A DNA stretch of 9,244 bases. It comes from Methylophilaceae bacterium (GTDB taxonomy: Bacteria > Pseudomonadota > Gammaproteobacteria > Burkholderiales > Methylophilaceae). Positions within the stretch are counted from its first letter, which is position 1. Each line of letters opens with the position of its first letter. Made by a program: the position numbers and the translations under genes. Below the pieces are notes generated by a model. It was not told the origin of the DNA, did no database searches, and saw only the letters and a program-made list of their open reading frames with translations. Shown in pieces: positions 1 through 5,899 of the stretch. The DNA is taken from NCBI GenBank assembly GCA_017880825.1, contig JADGRN010000047.1, positions 1-9,244 of the forward strand, written 5' to 3'.

Positions 1-65
1 CCGCTGCTAGCGTTGTAAAGTTCTACTTTACCCTTGGCAAAAATATGTTCTTCCAAGAGGTATCT
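1..65. other. Left-edge sequence with a small hairpin, no recognisable gene
   Basis: No recognisable coding sequence. Two + strand frames entering from the left edge stop at once (TAG at 8-10, TAA at 16-18), so an upstream + strand gene could end here. The third stays open to 254 but only by running through the repeat and terminator that follow. A perfect 7-bp inverted repeat (GTAAAGT, 3-nt loop, ACTTTAC) lies at 15-31. It has no T-run after it, so I do not call it a terminator. The terminator at 179-208 would suit a + strand gene ending here. Confidence 0.4.
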
Positions 66-175
66 GCAGGAGCGCAATTTCACGCCAGCATTAGGTGCTT
101 TAGCACCAATGATGTCGGGGAAGACCTTCACGGTTTTATTGCGCGAAATCTAATCGGGGTTAAAACCCCTCCTAC
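66..175. repeat. REP-like doublet, copy 1 (GTAG heads facing outward)
   Basis: About 110 bp bounded by GCAGGAG (66-72) on the left and CTCCTAC (169-175, the complement of GTAGGAG) on the right. It contains three hairpins: 94-107 (GGTGC/GCACC), 121-137 (AAGACC/GGTTTT with one wobble) and 156-169 (GGGGTT/AACCCC). Read on the - strand the order is GTAGGAGG, stem, CCGATTAG, ATTTCGCG, stem, CTTCCCCG, stem, CGTGAA, GCGCTCCTGC. The same order recurs at 828-943. A GTAG tetranucleotide followed by an imperfect palindrome is the known layout of REP elements mobilised by RAYT (REP-associated tyrosine) transposases; no such transposase is in the window. Membership of a known REP family is inferred. Confidence 0.75.
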
Positions 176-178
176 CCT

Positions 179-208
179 AAAAACGGCACCTTCAGAGGCC
201 GTTTTTTA
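179..208 (+). terminator. Intrinsic terminator just upstream of cysC
   Basis: AAAACGG pairs with CCGTTTT, with an inner CCT/AGG pairing and a CA bulge around a short loop, followed by a run of six T (202-207). It is a good Rho-independent terminator on the + strand. It most likely ends a + strand transcript from beyond the left edge. It stops only about 15 nt before the cysC start codon, so an attenuator role for read-through into cysC is also possible. Confidence 0.7.
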
Positions 209-222
209 TTATCATATAAGCT

Positions 223-831
223 ATGAACTCAAACCCAAATATCCGCTGGCATAACGCCACTGTCACCCGCGACGACCGTCAAATTCAAGGGGGCCATAAA
301 AGTGTGATTTTGTGGTTTACCGGATTTTCCGGCTCCGGCAAATCCACACTGGCGCACGCTGTCGAAAAAGACTTGTACGACCTCGGTTGCCGCACCTATG
401 TGTTTGATGGCGATAACGTGCGCCATGGCTTGTGTGCAGACTTGGGGTTTTCCAAAGAAGATCGGAAAGAAAACATTCGCCGTATAGGTGAAATGTCAAA
501 GCTCTTTATAGAAGCTGGCGTGATTGCCCTGACGGCGTTTATTTCGCCCTTTCAGGCAGACCGTGAACGGGTGCGTAAGCTGGTAGCAGAGGGAGACTTT
601 ATCGAAATTTACTGCTGCTGCCCGCTTGAAGTTTGTGAGCAGCGCGATGTCAAGGGGCTGTATCAAAAGGCGCGGCAAGGCAAGATAGCAGAATTTACCG
701 GAATTTCTTCACCTTACGAAGCTCCGGAGGATCCGGAATTGGCTATTGATACCGCCAACCAGCCTCTAGAGGCTTGTGTAGAAAATATCATGCAATATTT
801 AGCTGCACGCCAAATACTTCCCGCCAAGTAG
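223..831 (+). CDS. cysC: Adenylyl-sulfate (APS) kinase
   Basis: Phosphorylates adenosine 5'-phosphosulfate with ATP to give PAPS, in cytoplasmic sulfate activation for assimilation or sulfation. The 202-residue length matches stand-alone bacterial CysC (about 200). Visible: the family N-terminus with IRWH and VTR, a P-loop GFSGSGKST at 34-42, the DGDNVRHGL substrate-binding motif at 62-70, [15 protein letters not shown] at 76-90, and the ISPF segment with Ser108, which corresponds to the serine of the phosphoenzyme intermediate in E. coli CysC. The ATG at 223 is chosen because the conserved N-terminus begins right after it, although there is no Shine-Dalgarno sequence. The TAG stop (829-831) is the TAG of the GTAGGAG head of the next repeat. 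No cysD, cysN or cysH is visible. Convergent with ntrC. Confidence 0.95.
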   Translation: MNSNPNIRWHNATVTRDDRQIQGGHKSVILWFTGFSGSGKSTLAHAVEKDLYDLGCRTYVFDGDNVRHGLCADLGFSKEDRKENIRRIGEMSKLFIEAGVIALTAFISPFQADRERVRKLVAEGDFIEIYCCCPLEVCEQRDVKGLYQKARQGKIAEFTGISSPYEAPEDPELAIDTANQPLEACVENIMQYLAARQILPAK

Positions 832-943
832 GAGCGGCGCCCTTCACGTGCGAATAATGCGATAAATCGCATATATTCCACGGGGAAGCCAAAGGCTGGC
901 TCGCCGCGAAAAATGCTTATCGGCACGAGGGCGTGCCTCCTAC
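828..943. repeat. REP-like doublet, copy 2, between cysC and ntrC stops
   Basis: About 116 bp flanked by GTAGGAG (828-834) and CTCCTAC (937-943). Hairpins: 858-871 (TGCGAT/ATCGCA), 888-900 (GCCA/TGGC) and 922-937 (GGCACG/CGTGCC). Its block order on the - strand matches the copy at 66-175: GTAGGAGG, stem, CCGATAAG, CGCG, stem, CTTCCCCG, stem, CGTGAA, GCTCCTAC. The stem sequences differ while pairing is kept. It fills almost the whole gap between two convergent genes, and its first head contains the cysC stop codon. It may help separate the convergent transcripts, but it has no T-run typical of an intrinsic terminator. Confidence 0.8.
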
Positions 944-953
944 ATCGGGTGGT

Positions 954-2342
954 TTATTCCTCAATGCCTAGCTCCTGAATTTTGCGCGTGAGGGTGTTGC
1001 GTCCCATGCCTAGCTGCGTAGCGGCTTCAATGCGCCGTCCACCGGTATGCATCAGCGCTTTGCTGATCAGTATGCGTTCGAACTCTCGCGTGCGGGTGTC
1101 CAGCACATTTTGTTCTCCGCGATTCAATGCATCGGTTACTTCCGCCCCCAAGGCTTCTTGCCAGGATGTACTGCTGAGTGGCCGGCTGAGGTCTTCTTTC
1201 AGTTCCTGCGGCAAATCCGCCACATCAATATTCTGCCCCGGCGCCATCACCGTCAGCCAGTGGCAGACGTTTTCCAGTTGCCGCACGTTGCCGCTCCAGT
1301 TCATGGTAGCCAAATAGCGCAAGGCTGCGGGAGAGGGCTGCTTGGTTTCTACGCCCAGCTCCTGTGCGCTTTGTTGCAGAAAGTGCTTGGTGAGCAATGG
1401 AATATCCTCGCGTCGTTCTCTCAAAGGCGGCAGGCGCAGGCGAATCACGTTAAGCCGGTGAAACAAATCCTCGCGAAATAAACCGAGTTTGACGCGTTCT
1501 TCCAGATCCTGATGAGTCGCCGCAATAATTCTTACATTGACTTTAACCGGCTGATGGCCCCCGACACGGTAAAACTGACCATCACACAGCACGCGTAGTA
1601 AGCGGGTTTGCAGGTCGGATGGCATATCGCCGATTTCATCCAGAAACAGTGTGCCACCATCGGCTTGCTCGAAGCGGCCGCGCCTGGCAGCTTGCGCACC
1701 GGTGAAGGCGCCACGCTCATGACCGAATAGCTCGGATTCCAGCAAATCCTTGGGAATAGCGGCGGTGTTAATCGCTATAAACGGTTTATCCGCCCGTGGG
1801 CTATGACGATGCAAGGCACTGGCAACCAACTCTTTGCCTGTACCAGATTCGCCATTGATAAGCACCGTGGCATGCGAGCGGCTAAGCCGTCCGATTGCCC
1901 GAAAAACCTCCTGCATGGCAGGCGCATGGCCGATGATTTCAGGGGTTTCCTCTGGACTAATCGCTTCAGTAGCCTGGCGCATGCTTTCATCTACCGCGCG
2001 GCGGATGATATCAATCGCTTGATCGACATCAAAAGGTTTGGCCAGGTACTCAAATGCCCCGCCTTGAAACGCCGCCACGGCGCTTTCCAGGTCAGAATAG
2101 GCCGTCATGATAATGACCGGAACATCAGGCAGACGCTGCTTGATTTCCTGCAGAAAATCAAGCCCCGAGCCATTAGGCATGCGGATATCGCTTACAATCA
2201 CCTGCGGTTCCTCAGTAGCCAGCGCGTTCATCGCCTCGGGGACTGAGGCAAATGTCTTGAACTCCATATCGGTACGTGCCAATGCCTTTTCAAACACCCA
2301 GCGTATGGAGCGGTCGTCATCGATAATCCAGATTGGCTTCAT
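954..2342 (-). CDS. ntrC: Nitrogen regulation response regulator NtrC (sigma-54 activator)
   Basis: Enhancer-binding protein that, when phosphorylated by NtrB under nitrogen limitation, uses ATP to open sigma-54 promoters such as that of glnA. The 462 residues contain an N-terminal receiver domain (about 1-120) with acidic pocket Asp8-Asp10, phospho-acceptor Asp52, Thr80 and Lys102. A central AAA+ domain follows with Walker A GESGTGKE at 164-171, the sigma-54 contact loop GAFTGA at 211-216 and Walker B TLFLDE at 231-236. The C-terminal Fis-type helix-turn-helix (about 420-460) includes [16 protein letters not shown]. All key residues are present. The start at 2342 is supported by the receiver alignment and by an AAAGG site 7 nt upstream. 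It lies 140 nt downstream of ntrB, with a REP-like doublet in the gap. Confidence 0.96.
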   Translation of the reverse strand: MKPIWIIDDDRSIRWVFEKALARTDMEFKTFASVPEAMNALATEEPQVIVSDIRMPNGSGLDFLQEIKQRLPDVPVIIMTAYSDLESAVAAFQGGAFEYLAKPFDVDQAIDIIRRAVDESMRQATEAISPEETPEIIGHAPAMQEVFRAIGRLSRSHATVLINGESGTGKELVASALHRHSPRADKPFIAINTAAIPKDLLESELFGHERGAFTGAQAARRGRFEQADGGTLFLDEIGDMPSDLQTRLLRVLCDGQFYRVGGHQPVKVNVRIIAATHQDLEERVKLGLFREDLFHRLNVIRLRLPPLRERREDIPLLTKHFLQQSAQELGVETKQPSPAALRYLATMNWSGNVRQLENVCHWLTVMAPGQNIDVADLPQELKEDLSRPLSSTSWQEALGAEVTDALNRGEQNVLDTRTREFERILISKALMHTGGRRIEAATQLGMGRNTLTRKIQELGIEE

Positions 2343-2347
2343 TTTAT

Positions 2348-2424
2348 GGCCTTTCGCGCAGAATCTGCGCTCCTACAAAGTACGGTTGGTTGTTGGATTG
2401 TAGGAGGTCAGATTCTGGCCGATA
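2348..2424. repeat. REP-like doublet, copy 3, between ntrB and ntrC (heads facing inward)
   Basis: Two short units in inverted orientation. The - strand unit has its GTAGGAG head at 2376-2370 and stem GCGCAG/CTGCGC (2356-2370). The + strand unit has its GTAGGAG head at 2400-2406 and stem GGTCAG/CTGGCC (2406-2420, one wobble), followed by CCGATAA. The heads face each other across a 23-nt spacer, the opposite of the copies at 66-175 and 828-943. Over the 21 nt from head to stem end the units agree at 17 positions. The four differences fall at paired stem positions and keep pairing. It lies in the ntrB-ntrC untranslated gap and would be transcribed within an ntrBC mRNA. Confidence 0.75.
2350..2354 (-). 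promoter_or_regulatory. ntrC ribosome binding site inside a repeat
   Basis: On the - strand AAAGG lies 7 nt before the ntrC ATG. It directly follows the perfect 6-bp hairpin (2356-2370) of the leftmost unit of the repeat doublet. The ribosome binding site therefore appears to come from the trailing part of the repeat, and a stable hairpin stands immediately 5' of it. Confidence 0.55.
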
Positions 2425-2482
2425 ACAATGGTGCATTATGATTAAGTCTTTACCAGACATTTATGGTTACCTAATATTATGT

Positions 2483-3565
2483 TTATTGTTTAATGGTTAA
2501 GTGTTTCATTGCGGTGCTCTCAATTGGCAATAAAATGGTAAAGCAAGTTTTCCCGGCCCGGCTATCACACTCAATCATGCCGTGATGCTGTGTGATAAAA
2601 GTTTGTGCCAGTGTCAAGCCCAAGCCGGAACCACCCTCGCGCCCGGAAACCAGTGGATAAAAAATCCGCTCGCGGATGTCCGGCGGTATGCCAGGGCCAT
2701 TATCAATAATCTCTAGTTTGATGGCGACCCGGCAACGCTTTTTCGCCAATGTGACTTGTCGTTCGGCACGGGTACGAAAAATAATCTGCCCTTGGCCTTG
2801 CATGGCTTGTACGGCATTGCGGGCGATATTAAGCACGGCTTGGATTAGCTTCTCGCGATCACCAATCAGTTCCGGCAGGCTGGTGTCATAGTCACGCAGC
2901 ACCAGGACACCTTTGGGGGATTCTGCCAATAACAGGCTGCGTACACGTTCCAACACTTCGTGTATGTTGGTAGGTTCGTATTTGGGTACACGATGCGGTA
3001 CCAATAGCCTATCCATGAGTGTTTGCAGGCGGTCAGCTTCTTTGATAATGACTTGTGTGTATTCACGCAGATTGGCCTGAGGCAGCTCATGTTCCAGTAG
3101 CTGCGCCGCGCCGCGCAGCCCGCCCAGAGGATTACGGATTTCGTGGGCCAGATTGCGCAGTAATTCTGCATTAGCCTGCTGCTGAATCAGCATACGCTCT
3201 TCACGGGCAATTCTAAGCTGCTGATCCATCTGCAGGAATTCCAACACCAGGCAGGCTGGTGTAATATCTACCGGAGTGACTGTGCAAGTGACCGCCAACG
3301 AGTTATGTCGCGCCGTAGAAATGAGGAATTCATGTTCGCGAAACGGGCTGCGCGTAGCCAGAGCATGCTCAACAGCCGAGTGCAGAATTTCAGAGGCTGG
3401 AAATGCGTGTGATAATGGATTTCCAGTGATCTGTTTGGCGCTAACGGCAAACAGAACCTCTGTTGCCGGATTGGCATAAACCACGTTACGCGCTGCATCC
3501 AGCAGAATGACGGCAGTAGCGAGATGTTCTAGGCCAGCAAACGGCGTTGGGATGATGTGTACCAT
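2483..3565 (-). CDS. ntrB: Nitrogen regulation sensor histidine kinase/phosphatase NtrB
   Basis: Cytoplasmic partner of NtrC that phosphorylates or dephosphorylates it according to nitrogen status signalled by PII protein. At 360 residues it has the usual NtrB length and no membrane segment. An N-terminal PAS domain (about 10-110, with VILLDAARNVVYANPA) is followed by the dimerisation/phosphoacceptor helix with H-box LAHEIRNPLGG (His141), the N-box around VLNIARNAVQAM, the G1 box IIDNGPGIP and the G2 box GREGGSGLGL. All catalytic boxes are intact. The ATG at 3565 is the only possible start near the conserved N-terminus because an in-frame TAA lies just before the preceding codon. No Shine-Dalgarno sequence is visible. 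It is preceded by the DUF4124 gene and its terminator, and followed by ntrC. Confidence 0.95.
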   Translation of the reverse strand: MVHIIPTPFAGLEHLATAVILLDAARNVVYANPATEVLFAVSAKQITGNPLSHAFPASEILHSAVEHALATRSPFREHEFLISTARHNSLAVTCTVTPVDITPACLVLEFLQMDQQLRIAREERMLIQQQANAELLRNLAHEIRNPLGGLRGAAQLLEHELPQANLREYTQVIIKEADRLQTLMDRLLVPHRVPKYEPTNIHEVLERVRSLLLAESPKGVLVLRDYDTSLPELIGDREKLIQAVLNIARNAVQAMQGQGQIIFRTRAERQVTLAKKRCRVAIKLEIIDNGPGIPPDIRERIFYPLVSGREGGSGLGLTLAQTFITQHHGMIECDSRAGKTCFTILLPIESTAMKHLTIKQ

Positions 3566-3573
3566 GGTTTAGT

Positions 3574-3602
3574 AGTATAAGCAAAAGCCAGGCCATGGGA
3601 AT
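3574..3602 (-). promoter_or_regulatory. Candidate ntrB promoter, overlapping sigma-54 and sigma-70 elements
   Basis: On the - strand TGGCCTGGCTTTTGCT (3595-3580) fits the sigma-54 pattern TGGCAC-N5-TTGCW, with GG and GC exactly 10 nt apart. Overlapping it, TTCCCA (3602-3597), a 16-nt spacer and TATACT (3579-3574) form a possible sigma-70 promoter. Either would start transcription within about 5 nt of the ntrB ATG, giving an almost leaderless mRNA, which agrees with the lack of a Shine-Dalgarno sequence. I found no NtrC-type dyad immediately upstream. The assignment is a pattern match only. Confidence 0.42.
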
Positions 3603-3611
3603 AGCAACAGC

Positions 3612-3631
3612 AAAACCAGCTTTTCAGCCGG
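3612..3631 (-). terminator. Probable weak terminator after the DUF4124 gene
   Basis: On the - strand CCGGCT, a GAAA tetraloop and AGCTGG (one wobble pair) form a 6-bp stem followed by TTTT. It begins 2 nt after the stop of the upstream small gene and ends before the candidate ntrB promoter. The short T-run suggests partial termination, so some glnA-side transcription could still reach ntrB. Confidence 0.5.
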
Positions 3632-3633
3632 AA

Positions 3634-4113
3634 TTAATTAAGCCCATCCAGCTCTTTTTGCAGTAGCTGAACGTTTTTTTCATGTTGTGTAACGTCTTCC
3701 TGAAGCCGCTTCATTTTCTCATCGTATTTGGGCACGTTGCGGAATGTTTTGCCGTTAGCCCCACGATAAACCTCTGGTTTTGATTCGCCTTCAGCATAGG
3801 CTTTTTTTGCGTCTTCCCAGGCCTTATTCTCATTGTAGAGCTCCTCCTGCAATATCTGCTTACGCTTGTCGTCGCGATGGTTCTGCGTCTCATGATCCAC
3901 GCGAGGAAAATTGGCGGGCGTGGCAGTTTTGCCTCGACCGGGCTTTTCTGCTCCACTACCAACAGGATCAAGATTCAGCTTTACTGCGCCTTTGATAGGC
4001 ACATTGGAATAAGTGACATGGCCGTCGGTATCGACCAGTTTATAAATTTCCGCATACGCTGTAAGGCTAGTGAAACCAGCGATCAGCCCTAGAATTAATA
4101 AAGTTTTATTCAT
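3634..4113 (-). CDS. Secreted DUF4124-type protein with C-terminal coiled coil
   Basis: A 159-residue protein of unknown function. It starts with a signal peptide (MNKTLLILGLIAGFTSLTAYA, with cleavage likely after AYA at residue 21), then IYKLVDTDGHVTYSNVPIKG, the short beta-rich segment typical of the N-terminal DUF4124 domain in proteobacterial envelope proteins. A polar, lysine/glutamate-rich middle and a helical C-terminus with heptad character (MKRLQEDVTQHEKNVQLLQKEL) follow. It is probably periplasmic. The frame is open further upstream (ATGs at 4140 and 4188). I chose 4113 because it places the signal peptide at the N-terminus. No clear Shine-Dalgarno sequence supports any of the three. 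A weak TTGCTT-17-TACACT promoter-like pair (4150-4122) lies just before. It is sandwiched between glnA and ntrB on the same strand. Confidence 0.8.
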   Translation of the reverse strand: MNKTLLILGLIAGFTSLTAYAEIYKLVDTDGHVTYSNVPIKGAVKLNLDPVGSGAEKPGRGKTATPANFPRVDHETQNHRDDKRKQILQEELYNENKAWEDAKKAYAEGESKPEVYRGANGKTFRNVPKYDEKMKRLQEDVTQHEKNVQLLQKELDGLN

Positions 4114-4204
4114 GGCTATAGAGTGTAGTTGAGAACGCATGCTCAAGCAACGCGTGCGACAAGCTTGGCGTTGACCCAAGGATAGCATTCATTATGACCG
4201 CAAA

Positions 4205-4230
4205 AGAAAAAAGCGGGTTCCCCCGCTTTT
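4205..4230 (-). terminator. Intrinsic terminator after glnA
   Basis: On the - strand AAAAGCGGG (4230-4222), a 4-nt loop and CCCGCTTTT (4217-4209) form a perfect 9-bp stem that runs into six T and further T-rich sequence. It is a strong Rho-independent terminator 20 nt after the glnA stop codon. On the + strand the stem ends in only four T, so activity in that direction would be weaker. Confidence 0.88.
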
Positions 4231-4250
4231 CCCCTGATGGATAAAATGAA

Positions 4251-5660
4251 TTAGCAGCTGTAATACATGGCAAACTCGACTGGATGCGTCGTCATGCGCA
4301 TCCTGGTCACTTCTTCCATCTTCAGCTCGATGTAGGCATCAATCCAGTCGTTCGAGAATACACCGCCACGCGTGAGGAATTCACGGCCGTTGTCGAGGTA
4401 TTCCAGCGCCTGTTCGAGCGAAGAGCACACGGTTGGGATCTTGGCATCTTCTTCCGGCGGCAGGTCGTACAGATTCTTGTCGGCCGGATCGCCGGGGTGA
4501 ATCTTGTTCTGGACGCCGTCCAGGCCGGCCATCATCATCGCGGTGAAGCCGAGGTAGGGGTTGCAGATCGGATCCGGGAAGCGCACTTCGATGCGGCGCG
4601 CCTTGTCCGAATGGACGAACGGAACGCGGATCGAGGCCGAGCGGTTCTTGGCAGAGTAAGCCAGTTTTACCGGCGCTTCAAAACCAGGCACCAGACGCTT
4701 GTAGGAGTTGGTGCCTGGATTGGTGATGGCGTTCAGCGCACGGGCGTGCTTGATGATGCCGCCGATATAGAAGATCGCGAATTCCGAGAGACCGGCATAG
4801 CCGTTGCCGGCAAACAGGTTCTTGCCGCCTTTCCAGATGGATTGGTGAACGTGCATACCGGAGCCGTTGTCACCGACAATAGGCTTGGGCATGAAAGTGG
4901 CGGTTTTGCCATAAGCGTGAGCAGTATTCAGCACCACGTATTTCAGGATTTGCGTCCAATCTGCGCGCTGGGTCAGGCTGCTGAACAAGGTACCGATTTC
5001 GCACTGGCCGGCAGTGCCTACTTCGTGGTGATGCACCTCAACCGGCACCCCCATTTGCTCCATCGCGATACACATGGCAGAGCGGATGTCCTGCAGTGAA
5101 TCAATCGGAGGTACCGGGAAATAGCCGCCCTTGACAGCGGGGCGGTGTCCAATGTTGCCACCTTCAAATTTGTCAGCGGATGACCAGGCCGCTTCTTCAG
5201 AATGGATTTTGCACATGGAGCCGGACATATCGACCGACCAGTTGACCGAATCAAAAATGAAGAATTCCGGTTCCGGGCCAAAGTAAGCAACATCACCTAC
5301 ACCGCTGGCCTTAAGGTAAGCCTCACCACGTTTGGCAATCGAACGCGGGCAACGGTCGTAGCCTTTGCCATCGGTTGGATCAACCACATCACAGGTCAGA
5401 ATCAGGGTTGGCTCATCCAGAAACGGATCGAGGTTGGCACTATTCGGATCCGGTATCAGCAGCATGTCCGAGGCCTGAATACCCTTCCAGCCAGCGATTG
5501 AAGAACCATCGAAGGCATGGCCATCAGTAAATTTATCCTCGTTGAAATGCGAGATAGGTACTGATACGTGCTGCTCTTTACCTTGGGTATCGGTGAAACG
5601 GAAATCTACGAATTTGACTTCGTTCTCCTTCACCATTTTCATTACATCAGCGACCGCCAT
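4251..5660 (-). CDS. glnA: Type I glutamine synthetase
   Basis: Makes glutamine from glutamate, ammonium and ATP as a cytoplasmic dodecamer, the main ammonium-assimilating enzyme. Length is 469 residues, as in E. coli GlnA. Visible: the N-terminal beta-grasp domain (about 1-105) with HAFDGSSI at 48-55; metal-binding Glu130 and Glu132 in [24 protein letters not shown] (208-223); GSGMHVHQS (266-274); the substrate loop [18 protein letters not shown] (314-331); NRSASIRVP (339-347); and the adenylylation loop NLYDLPPEE with Tyr398, which makes it GSI-beta type, switched off by GlnE. The ATG at 5660 has an AGGAG site 6 nt upstream. Transcription is probably from the sigma-54 promoter at 5717-5732 under NtrC control. 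Divergent from the rhodanese gene. Confidence 0.98.
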   Translation of the reverse strand: MAVADVMKMVKENEVKFVDFRFTDTQGKEQHVSVPISHFNEDKFTDGHAFDGSSIAGWKGIQASDMLLIPDPNSANLDPFLDEPTLILTCDVVDPTDGKGYDRCPRSIAKRGEAYLKASGVGDVAYFGPEPEFFIFDSVNWSVDMSGSMCKIHSEEAAWSSADKFEGGNIGHRPAVKGGYFPVPPIDSLQDIRSAMCIAMEQMGVPVEVHHHEVGTAGQCEIGTLFSSLTQRADWTQILKYVVLNTAHAYGKTATFMPKPIVGDNGSGMHVHQSIWKGGKNLFAGNGYAGLSEFAIFYIGGIIKHARALNAITNPGTNSYKRLVPGFEAPVKLAYSAKNRSASIRVPFVHSDKARRIEVRFPDPICNPYLGFTAMMMAGLDGVQNKIHPGDPADKNLYDLPPEEDAKIPTVCSSLEQALEYLDNGREFLTRGGVFSNDWIDAYIELKMEEVTRMRMTTHPVEFAMYYSC

Positions 5661-5666
5661 TTGATT

Positions 5667-5671
5667 CTCCT
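5667..5671 (-). promoter_or_regulatory. glnA ribosome binding site
   Basis: AGGAG on the - strand, 6 nt before the glnA ATG. It is the strongest Shine-Dalgarno sequence in the window and fixes the start codon, which agrees with the canonical GlnA N-terminus. Confidence 0.85.
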
Positions 5672-5716
5672 AAATACAGGTTTGAGTTAATTAAGTAAAA
5701 ATAGACACGCTTAACT

Positions 5717-5732
5717 AGCAGGAAGCGTGCCA
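5717..5732 (-). promoter_or_regulatory. Sigma-54 (-24/-12) promoter of glnA
   Basis: On the - strand TGGCACGCTTCCTGCT matches TGGCAC-N5-TTGCW at all fixed positions except the first T of the -12 box. The GG (-25/-24) and GC (-13/-12) are spaced as required. The predicted start is near 5706, giving a leader of about 46 nt. A 7-bp inverted repeat (CACGCTT 5706-5712 / AAGCGTG 5723-5729) overlaps the element and the predicted start. Confidence 0.88.
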
Positions 5733-5794
5733 TTGAAAGAAATCAGAATTCACATTTTCACACATAAGGTTATAAAAGAAAACCAGAAGTGAGC

Positions 5795-5809
5795 GCACAA
5801 ACCAAGTGC
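5795..5809. promoter_or_regulatory. NtrC-type binding site, promoter-proximal
   Basis: GCAC-N7-GTGC dyad. Read on the - strand, GCACTTGGTTTGTGC matches the enterobacterial NtrC consensus GCACYN5GGTGC with one mismatch. It is centred near -96 from the predicted glnA start. Function is inferred from the motif and from its position relative to the sigma-54 element. Confidence 0.75.
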
Positions 5810-5825
5810 ATAAACTATTTTATAC

Positions 5826-5840
5826 GCACCAGATTAGTGC
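5826..5840. promoter_or_regulatory. NtrC-type binding site, promoter-distal
   Basis: Read on the - strand, GCACTAATCTGGTGC is a perfect fit to GCACYN5GGTGC. It is centred near -127 and lies 31 bp (about three helical turns) from the proximal site, so both dimers would sit on the same DNA face. This resembles the paired enhancer sites of E. coli glnA. It is also only about 60 bp upstream of the divergent rhodanese start codon. Confidence 0.82.
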
Positions 5841-5843
5841 AAA

Positions 5844-5871
5844 TGTCAGGACCGCTAATTAAAGCTATACT
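5844..5871 (+). promoter_or_regulatory. Tentative promoter of the rhodanese-aroE-mtgA cluster
   Basis: TATACT (5866-5871) is a good -10 hexamer, with a poor -35 (TGTCAG, 5844-5849) at 16-nt spacing. It lies 28 nt before the preferred rhodanese start. The distal NtrC-type dyad ends 3 nt upstream of the -35, so NtrC could influence it. The evidence is the -10 match and position only. Confidence 0.35.
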
Positions 5872-5899
5872 TGAACCTAGATAGTGTATGGAGATAATC

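Noticed and set aside
45..254. Open + strand frame of 69 codons starting at an ATG, and open from the left edge
   Set aside because: It runs through the REP-like doublet and the terminator and overlaps the start of cysC. It has no ribosome binding site and no recognisable protein features.
66..2424. CRISPR-like array from the recurring GTAGGAG-headed repeats
   Set aside because: The units are dispersed, inverted and variable in stem sequence, without regular direct repeats and unique spacers. No cas gene is present.
4114..4188. Longer N-terminus for the DUF4124 protein (ATGs at 4140 or 4188)
   Set aside because: The extension puts a polar, arginine/cysteine-rich stretch before the signal peptide and has no better ribosome binding site. 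The start at 4113 gives a standard signal peptide.
4284..5099. Long open frame (271 codons) on the strand opposite glnA
   Set aside because: It lies wholly inside the certain glnA coding sequence. It reads as low-complexity arginine/valine-rich antisense sequence with no start signal, as expected opposite a codon-biased conserved gene.
5769..5800. A sigma-70 promoter for glnA between the NtrC sites and the sigma-54 element
   Set aside because: The best pair (TTGTGC and TATAAC on the - strand) has a 20-nt spacer, and other pairings are no better. A second glnA promoter is possible but not supported.
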